A stretch of DNA of 54,495 nt from positions 1 through 54,495 of the forward strand of contig ONNS01000018.1 in the NCBI GenBank assembly GCA_900319275.1, read 5' to 3'. The notes beneath the pieces are model-generated. The model saw nothing but the letters and a program-made list of their open reading frames with translations. It was not told the origin of the DNA and did no database searches. This stretch comes from an uncultured Eubacteriales bacterium. Lineage in GTDB: Bacteria; Bacillota; Clostridia; Oscillospirales; Oscillospiraceae. A program made the translations under genes and the position numbers. This document shows positions 49,935 to 54,495 of this stretch, piece by piece (within the stretch, counting starts at the first letter, position 1; each line of letters begins with the position of its first letter).

Positions 49935-49965
49935 GAAGCGCCTATGGTATAGACCACGGCGCTTC
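49935..49965 (-). terminator. Terminator of the PD-(D/E)XK gene
   Basis: GAAGCGCC/GGCGCTTC stem, minus strand, 12 bases after the stop codon at 49977; a T-poor tail follows. Confidence 0.65.
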
Positions 49966-49976
49966 GTTTCCTGATC

Positions 49977-50888
49977 TTATTTGATTTTCAGTTTTGAGAT
50001 CAAATCCTGCAATTCCTTTGCTGCGTCAAAAGCTTTCCTCAATGCAGGCTTTTGAGATTCAAAAGGCTGTGTAAAATCGATGAAATCGATGTATTTTCTT
50101 ATTGCAAGAGATTTTGAGGCTGCCCTCACATAAAGGCGCTTCTCATCGATCAGGGCCTTGTTGTCATTGGAAAACTGAGCAAATCGATCGCCGTAACCAC
50201 CGATTTCCAAGTCAACATATCCTCGGTCGCTTTTTATCTGGATACCGTATGGCTTCACACAAGACATGGAAATCCATTGTCCGGCCTGCCCGCTTCTCTC
50301 AAGCCCTCTGTGTCCATGGATAAGAAAAGTGTCTGGATAGTTTTCATCCACATAATCATAGAGCTGATCCCAGAAGGCGGTGACGACAGCACTCCGTGGA
50401 AGCCGAACATTGTTGGCATCTGATAAGGCATGGTCGATCATGGCATTTTCAAACAAATCTTCAGAGCTGCTTCGGATGTCTTCATAGGAAATGCGATGCG
50501 GGTACTTCTTCGCCTCTGCATTATTGTCCAGGTAGTCTCGCGGTGCAACGATATACACATAGAAATCATCATAGTCGCCGCAATCGACAGCTTTTCGCCC
50601 GCGGATACTATATCTTTCTGCCTGATCGGGCTGAGCAACCGCATCGATTTTGTCCTCAATCAGCAGAGCAATTCTTTTGCCATTGACAGAAAGGATCGCT
50701 TCTACATCAGACTCTCCATCTTCTGTCACAACAGAGTGCGCGACCTTTTCGACAACAAACTCTGCTTTGTCGTCCTCAATTGCTCCGTCAAGAAAGAAAC
50801 GCCGGACAAAATTCCTGTCATAAGCGATTTTTCTCATTAACAGAATATCCATATCCCGTTCATACACAGCGTCAAATTGGATGGTCAT
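49977..50888 (-). CDS. PD-(D/E)XK nuclease superfamily protein
   Basis: 303 residues. The N-terminal half has the restriction-endonuclease-like core: GESDVEAILSVNGKRIALLI then EDKIDA (about 60-85), that is Asp...Glu-x-Lys in PD-(D/E)XK style, followed by QPDQAERY. It resembles PDDEXK_4-type proteins, which are often associated with mobile or defence regions but mostly uncharacterised. No partner methylase or helicase is next to it. It has its own promoter with a palindrome between the -35 and -10 regions. Nuclease activity is inferred from motif only. Confidence 0.8.
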   Translation of the reverse strand: MTIQFDAVYERDMDILLMRKIAYDRNFVRRFFLDGAIEDDKAEFVVEKVAHSVVTEDGESDVEAILSVNGKRIALLIEDKIDAVAQPDQAERYSIRGRKAVDCGDYDDFYVYIVAPRDYLDNNAEAKKYPHRISYEDIRSSSEDLFENAMIDHALSDANNVRLPRSAVVTAFWDQLYDYVDENYPDTFLIHGHRGLERSGQAGQWISMSCVKPYGIQIKSDRGYVDLEIGGYGDRFAQFSNDNKALIDEKRLYVRAASKSLAIRKYIDFIDFTQPFESQKPALRKAFDAAKELQDLISKLKIK

Positions 50889-50905
50889 ACTGCAAACCTC
50901 CCTGT

Positions 50906-50934
50906 ATTATATCGTTGAGCGCACTCAAATGATA
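50906..50934 (-). promoter_or_regulatory. Promoter of the PD-(D/E)XK gene with embedded operator palindrome
   Basis: TATAAT is perfect on the minus strand; the -35 (TATCAT) is weak. TTGAG-CGCA-CTCAA (50915-50928) sits between them, where a bound repressor would block polymerase. Good ribosome site GGGAGG follows. Confidence 0.55.
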
Positions 50935-51065
50935 GCACGAAGCCCTTGTGATGACAATAGCCCCGCAGATAACCGTCACTTTTTGAGCACGGTTACAGTT
51001 GCCCTTCTTTTCAAGGCGATGGCTCTATGCTATACTCTAATCAGATTAACGAGGAGGACAGCGAC

Positions 51066-51146
51066 ATGATGACGTCATTATGCAATGTCGATAGGAGTAT
51101 TCTTTATAGGGCCTGGGAAAAACCATACTGCATGCGGAACAGATAA
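51066..51146 (+). CDS. 26-residue ORF with promoter and strong ribosome site
   Basis: Reads MMTSLCNVDRSILYRAWEKP then YCMRNR and stop. It has TTTCAA-16-TATACT upstream (about 51009-51036) and GAGGAGG eight bases before the ATG, better signals than many real genes. It could be a true small protein or the truncated start of a lost gene. The first codons contain the palindrome ATGACGTCAT. The stretch 50889-51240 has no other gene. Confidence 0.35.
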   Translation: MMTSLCNVDRSILYRAWEKPYCMRNR

Positions 51147-51183
51147 ACTCAAATTCTTTTTTTCGGATTGGCAGTCAACAACA

Positions 51184-51223
51184 AAAAATGACAGGGGAAC
51201 GCAGACGTTCTCCTGTCATTTTT
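51184..51223. terminator. Bidirectional terminator after the SASP gene, twin of 5376
   Basis: AAAAATGACAGGGGAACG/CGTTCTCCTGTCATTTTT with GCAGA-type loop; differs from the hairpin at 5376-5415 essentially only in the loop. Confidence 0.85.
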
Positions 51224-51242
51224 AAAAGAAATGCGCTTAAGC

Positions 51243-51443
51243 TTACTTCATGCCGTTCTCGTAGGCTTCGATCATTTTCTTGACCATCTGCCCGCCGACG
51301 GAACCGGCCTGACGGCTGGTGAGCTCGCCGTTGTAGCCGTCCTTCAGGTTGACACCGACTTCGGAAGCGGCTTCCATCTTAAACTTATCCATGGCCTCGC
51401 GGGCAGCAGGATTGACCAGATGATTGCTGTTGTTGGTAGACAT
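51243..51443 (-). CDS. Alpha/beta-type small acid-soluble spore protein
   Basis: 66 residues: MSTNNSNHLVNPAAREAMDK, FKMEAASEVGVNLKDGYNGE, LTSRQAGSVGGQMVKKMIEA then YENGMK. The two conserved SASP blocks, KxExAxExGVxL (with the protease cleavage region around KMEAASE) and SRxxGSVGGxMVKxMI, are intact. These proteins coat and protect DNA in dormant endospores and are degraded at germination. The start has GGAG nine bases upstream. GCATA-17-CAAGATA upstream (minus strand, about 51488-51520) is a possible sigma-G forespore promoter. It shows that the organism, or a recent ancestor, sporulates. Confidence 0.93.
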   Translation of the reverse strand: MSTNNSNHLVNPAAREAMDKFKMEAASEVGVNLKDGYNGELTSRQAGSVGGQMVKKMIEAYENGMK

Positions 51444-51683
51444 TCTGTCCATCTCCTTCTTTATCAATTGGGTGATACAGTTTGATCGCCCGTGCATATC
51501 TTGTGCGGTAAACGGCGGGATATGCACTGCGGAGACTGCCAGTTTTTTCTGCTGCAATAAACGAATGCTTCAGCGATTTTCGGCCTCACGAAGCTGTACC
51601 AGAAATGAAAACCGTCGGGGGCTTTCCCGTGCGTGAGACAGTGTGCTATGTTGTCCGTGAAAAATAAAAAATGGAGGACTGCC

Positions 51684-52196
51684 ATGAGCAAAACTGTTAT
51701 CATCCCCGATCTGGGGCAAAATCCGCTGGTCGTGACAAACGGCAGGGAGTGCTACCGTCTGTATGTGGGAAAGAGCTATCTGGTGCCGGACTGGGTAGCC
51801 AAGCTGCTCGAGGACGCCGAGGCAAATCACGCAAAAGGCGAGAGGAATGCAGCCGGCCCCTTCTTCACCGAGACGAAGACCGAGGACATGACGCAGCCTG
51901 TCGGCCGTGACAGCGACGGAAAGTTGTGGACCGCGGGCGGAAGTGGCGGTGCTGTCGTTGGTGCACAGGCCGAGAGCCTGGCGCCGGGCAGCGAGGCCAC
52001 GGTCACGGCCGAGCAAACGGAAGACGGAACGATTCTGTACTTTGGAATCCCGCGCGGCGATAAAGGAGACAAAGGCGATAAGGGGGAGAAGGGCGAAAAA
52101 GGCGAGAGCGGCGAGGCAGCCCATGTCGAGCTGCTGACAGCGTCGGAACTCACAGCGCTGTGGGACGCGGACAGCGGCGAGAATGTGGAGCCCTGA
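51684..52196 (+). CDS. Collagen-like repeat protein
   Basis: 170 residues of unknown function. Residues about 125-145 are Gly-X-Y repeats (GDKGDKGDKGEKGEKGESGE). The sequence just before, EDGTILYFGIPRGDKG, is the pattern seen in phage tail-fibre and appendage proteins where a collagen-like stretch follows a small beta domain. The N-terminal part (VIIPDLGQNPLVVTNGRECY) is unrecognised, and there is no signal peptide or transmembrane segment. GGAGG lies six bases before the ATG. It could be a spore-surface or phage-derived structural protein; the adjacent SASP gene makes a spore role worth considering, but this is inference. Confidence 0.75.
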   Translation: MSKTVIIPDLGQNPLVVTNGRECYRLYVGKSYLVPDWVAKLLEDAEANHAKGERNAAGPFFTETKTEDMTQPVGRDSDGKLWTAGGSGGAVVGAQAESLAPGSEATVTAEQTEDGTILYFGIPRGDKGDKGDKGEKGEKGESGEAAHVELLTASELTALWDADSGENVEP

Positions 52197-52329
52197 TCTC
52201 GAGCTGCTGCAAAAGTTGCCGTGTTTTCGACTCTGCCGAGCAAGCTCGCCGGCATCCAAGACCTTTGTTCAGCCGATTTGACGCGATGATATCAGCGGCA
52301 GATTCGGGAATCCCTGTTCTGATTTTACC

Positions 52330-52358
52330 TTGAAATAACGAAACGTCTGTGATATGCT
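52330..52358 (+). promoter_or_regulatory. Promoter of the small membrane-anchored protein gene
   Basis: TTGAAA, 17 bases, TATGCT, about 60 bases before the TTG start at 52422. Confidence 0.7.
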
Positions 52359-52421
52359 ACAGACATAAACGGTAAGAAAGCACCGAAGAGATTTGGTGCA
52401 ATCAGAAAAGAGGGTGTCGCA

Positions 52422-52841
52422 TTGAAACGGAATATCCTGTTTATAGCCGCGGCGGTGCTGCTGGTCGCGGCCATGCTGGCGGTGGTGTTCGTACCGCGGG
52501 GCGGGACCTCGCTCAGCTATGACGGTCGGGAGGTTCCGATCGGGCCGAACGAAAACAACATCAGGGACGCCAAGGCGATGTATTCGCTGCGCGAGCAGAA
52601 GCACGGCACGATCTACTATTATTATGTGGACGGTCGGCCGGATATTGCCGGCATTCTCCAGGATGAGACCAATATCGTGATGACCTCGACGAACGAAGAA
52701 GACGCGATCGCGGATGTCCAGCACAGCCTGCGGCGCGGGACCTATCGCATCATCGCCCTGAAAAATGACGGCAGCGGTATTAAGACATGTCCTTATATCG
52801 AGTTCGGCGAGTTGGTGGATACCGGATTTGGCGGGAAATAA
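52422..52841 (+). CDS. Small membrane-anchored protein of unknown function
   Basis: 139 residues. A single N-terminal hydrophobic helix (ILFIAAAVLLVAAMLAVVFV, about 4-23) acts as anchor or uncleaved signal, leaving a 115-residue outside domain with YYYYVDGRPDIAGIL and TYRIIALKNDGSG. The start is an uncommon TTG with AGAGGG seven bases upstream and a promoter in the right place. It is followed after six bases by another unknown gene, so the two form an operon. No family is recognised. Confidence 0.65.
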   Translation: MKRNILFIAAAVLLVAAMLAVVFVPRGGTSLSYDGREVPIGPNENNIRDAKAMYSLREQKHGTIYYYYVDGRPDIAGILQDETNIVMTSTNEEDAIADVQHSLRRGTYRIIALKNDGSGIKTCPYIEFGELVDTGFGGK

Positions 52842-52846
52842 AGACA

Positions 52847-53173
52847 ATGACAGTACAGGCGGGTTATAGTTATCGCTGCGAGATCAAGGTAAAAGTGTCA
52901 CTGCTTGCGGTGAAGGTGGACACGGTGATCTGTATGGACACACGCGAGCGCTTCCACGGCAGTGTGGCGGCCATGGGGAAGACGGCATCTTTTTCCGATG
53001 GACATAAGGTGGGGGAGGATTACCTGTTTTCCGGCACGGCGCAGGGAGTAACGGCGCAGCTCAGCTGTCGGCTCCATGCGGACGGCAGCATTACCGGTAC
53101 GGCTGTAGCCGAGGGCCGGACGATCAAGCTCACCGGCCGTGTCCTGAGCGAAGAAAAGGGCATTATAGTCTGA
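52847..53173 (+). CDS. Unknown 108-residue beta-rich protein
   Basis: Reads MTVQAGYSYRCEIKVKVSLL ... CMDTRERFHGSVAAMGKTAS ... SITGTAVAEGRTIKLTGRVL, a predominantly beta pattern with alternating hydrophobics and no signal peptide. The ATG at 52847 has only a weak GGGAAAT-type site and is six bases after the preceding stop, suggesting coupling to the membrane protein. An earlier start at 52787 would overlap that gene by 55 bases. No known family is recognised; with its neighbour it could form a two-component envelope or sensing pair, which is speculation. Confidence 0.55.
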   Translation: MTVQAGYSYRCEIKVKVSLLAVKVDTVICMDTRERFHGSVAAMGKTASFSDGHKVGEDYLFSGTAQGVTAQLSCRLHADGSITGTAVAEGRTIKLTGRVLSEEKGIIV

Positions 53174-53183
53174 TAATGAAAGC

Positions 53184-53220
53184 TTCAAGGGCCGAACCTG
53201 CGAAAGGTTCGGCCCTTGAA
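53184..53220. terminator. Bidirectional terminator between the unknown operon and the tRNA-like element
   Basis: TTCAAGGGCCGAACCT/AAGGTTCGGCCCTTGAA, 16 perfect bp. Serves the right-facing pair and possibly the left-facing prmA transcript. Confidence 0.8.
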
Positions 53221-53232
53221 ATATATGTACTT

Positions 53233-53563
53233 AGGGCGAAGGGAATCGAACCCCTGCCGGTTTTATCGGGCGGATTTCCGCCGATACCGCGTCAAACGCC
53301 TTGAAAATACAGGCGTATTCCCTGCGGCGTTTTCCTTGTCTCGTCAAAAATCCGCTCCGTTAAAACTGCGAGGCACCTGTGAGCTGGCATTTTTCGAGCG
53401 ATTTTTGCGCCTAACGAGCGCCGCTGGGCTTAAATGAGCGTCCAAATCTTTGATTTGGTCAACGCGAACTTATGTCTATGACGGACGCCCAGCAAGTGAG
53501 GCGGGACAAAAAGCGCCGAAAAGGGACGCTCACAGGCGGTAGGTGTTCGATCACCTTCGCCCT
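53233..53563 (-). other. 331-bp element with tRNA-like terminal inverted repeats
   Basis: The two ends are inverted repeats matching at 23 of 28 positions (AGGGCGAAGGGAATCGAACC from the left, AGGGCGAAGGTGATCGAACA from the right on the other strand). Read on the minus strand, the left end looks like the 3' part of a tRNA: T-arm AGGGG-TTCGATT-CCCTT followed by TCGCCCT, which pairs perfectly (7 bp) with AGGGCGA at the right end. Inside are further hairpins (CCAAATC-TTT-GATTTGG; TGAGCGTCC...GGACGCTCA). It overlaps the prmA stop codon by two bases. It could be a structured RNA in the prmA 3' region or a MITE. No anticodon arm or tmRNA tag is found. Confidence 0.55.
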
Positions 53564-54476
53564 AGCGGCAGACGAAGCAGTGCCAGTCGTCGTCGCTGCT
53601 GTGTGATTCAATCGTAAAGCCGTTTCGCTCGAGTGCGGTGCGGACGTCGTCCTGTCGGCCTTCTATGACGCCGGAGGTGATGAAGACACCGCCGGGCGCC
53701 ATAAAGCGGCGAACAAAGGCGGAGAGCGGGATGATGACGTCGGATACAATGTTTGTCAGCACGACCGGATAGCCGGTGCCAAGTTCGCTGCGCAGCCCTT
53801 CGTCACTGAGAATATTTCCGGCATAAACCGTGAAGCGGTCAGGGCCGATACCGTTGAGCGCGGCGTTGGCCGCCGCCACATCGGGGGATTTGGGGTCAAT
53901 GTCGCAGCCGACGCAGCTGTCGGCGCCCAGAATAAGGCCGCCTATGCCGAGAATTCCGCTACCGCAGCCAATATCCAGCAACCGCACGCCGGGGTGCGCA
54001 AAGCGTTCAAGCGCGGTGAGGCACATGCGCGTGGTCGCATGGCTGCCGGTTCCGAAGGTCAGTCCGGGATCCAGCCGCAGCGGCAGACGACCGTTGTCGG
54101 GTTTCTCCATCCATTCCGGTACGACGACCAGCTTTTCGCCGACCTCGATCGGCTGGTAATACTGCCGCCAGTTATTTTCCCAGTCACTGTCAGCCACATA
54201 GCTTGTCGTCACGGCGTAGCGAGCTTGTATAGCGGCAAGCTTTGCACGGCCGGATTCGTCGTCTGTCAGGTAAAACTTGATGCGGCTGGCCCCGGCAAAC
54301 TGCTGTGTGAGCGCCTCGTCCACATAGTCCCAATACTGGTGGTTATTCTCCAGAAAGTCCTGGAAGTCGTTCTCACTTTCGATGACGAAGCCCTCGGCCC
54401 CGAGAGACGTCAATTCTTCACAGCGGCTGCTGATCTCATCCTCGGGTGTATCGCAGCATACTTCTATCCAACGCAT
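53562..54476 (-). CDS. prmA: Ribosomal protein L11 methyltransferase
   Basis: 304 residues, normal length. An N-terminal ferredoxin-like substrate domain (about 1-105; IEVCCDTPEDEISSRCEELT) precedes the class I methyltransferase fold: LDPGLTFGTGSHATTRMCL, SAM motif LLDIGCGSGILGIGGL (about 165-180), CDIDP and the catalytic-loop VLTNIVSDVI (usual NPxx-type segment as NIVS). It trimethylates L11 using S-adenosylmethionine. AAGGAG lies nine bases before the ATG. It is complete within the window; in many Firmicutes it neighbours dnaJ or rsmE, which are not visible here. Confidence 0.95.
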   Translation of the reverse strand: MRWIEVCCDTPEDEISSRCEELTSLGAEGFVIESENDFQDFLENNHQYWDYVDEALTQQFAGASRIKFYLTDDESGRAKLAAIQARYAVTTSYVADSDWENNWRQYYQPIEVGEKLVVVPEWMEKPDNGRLPLRLDPGLTFGTGSHATTRMCLTALERFAHPGVRLLDIGCGSGILGIGGLILGADSCVGCDIDPKSPDVAAANAALNGIGPDRFTVYAGNILSDEGLRSELGTGYPVVLTNIVSDVIIPLSAFVRRFMAPGGVFITSGVIEGRQDDVRTALERNGFTIESHSSDDDWHCFVCR

Positions 54477-54495
54477 GGCGGTGTCTCCTTAATAT

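Noticed and set aside
49977..50888. Restriction-modification or defence island around the PD-(D/E)XK gene
   Set aside because: No methyltransferase, helicase, specificity subunit or other defence gene is adjacent.
53233..53563. tmRNA gene on the minus strand
   Set aside because: Length and the 7-bp acceptor-like stem fit, but the usual 5' GGNTTCGAC-type segment is not matched and no reading frame ending in a typical ALAA-type tag is found.
53536..53563. A tRNA gene at the prmA end
   Set aside because: Only a T-arm-like and acceptor-like segment is present; there is no anticodon arm or D-arm at normal spacing.

Overview
This window looks like a chromosomal segment of a gut or rumen Clostridia species, probably family Oscillospiraceae/Ruminococcaceae. 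The evidence is moderate-to-high GC with strong GGAGG ribosome sites, an alpha/beta-type small acid-soluble spore protein (so probably a spore former), a domain-swapped GH3 beta-glucosidase of the Ruminococcus/Butyrivibrio kind, an Amt-PII fusion and a type III glutamine synthetase. No CRISPR array, rRNA operon, ordinary tRNA gene, prophage or plasmid module is visible. All calls come from reading the sequence; no database search was run.

Layout. (1) 1-5.4 kb, housekeeping and transport: a secreted repeat-rich protein, a split ThrE-type exporter (two overlapping genes), an aquaporin, a DUF1653 protein, a DUF4234-like membrane protein and a Nudix hydrolase. (2) 5.5-24.6 kb, plant cell-wall (pectin/rhamnogalacturonan) degradation: GH28, a CE12-like acetylesterase, a CE4-like deacetylase, GH78 rhamnosidase, GH2, permuted GH3, GH5, a GPH-family sugar symporter and a divergent TetR regulator. 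The locus is visibly eroding. It holds an aldo/keto reductase and a second GPH symporter that each kept their ends but lost the middle, a 5'-truncated glycosidase, an IS200/IS605-type MITE, a 5' fragment of a group II intron and a frameshifted ABC-ATPase tail. (3) 25.6-47.4 kb, a large glutamine/nitrogen block. Left-facing: glnN, glmS, guaA, then amt-PII, asnB, purB, purA. Right-facing: glnA, an ANTAR-domain regulator, then pyrG, gltB, gltD. It combines two glutamine synthetases, GOGAT, an ammonium transporter with built-in PII sensor and four other glutamine amidotransferases (GlmS, GuaA, AsnB, PyrG). (4) 47.4-54.5 kb, accessory and unknown: a repeated small ORF, a DUF4143 ATPase, a PD-(D/E)XK protein, an SASP, a collagen-like protein, two small unknown proteins, a 331-bp element with tRNA-like inverted ends, and prmA.

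How the genes work together. The most interesting signal is regulatory. The glnN and pyrG leaders each start with a strong -35/-10 promoter, then a short hairpin with a six-base loop of form AAnGAC (A at position 1, G at 4). That hairpin overlaps, and is mutually exclusive with, an intrinsic terminator placed before the gene. An A1/G4 hexaloop is the known signature of RNA bound by ANTAR antiterminators, and an ANTAR protein is encoded between glnA and pyrG. Its receiver domain appears to lack the phospho-acceptor Asp. The simplest model is that this pseudo-receiver ANTAR protein antiterminates glnN-glmS-guaA and pyrG-gltB-gltD according to nitrogen status. The amt-PII leader carries a different device, a seven-base anti-Shine-Dalgarno sequence with two competing partners.
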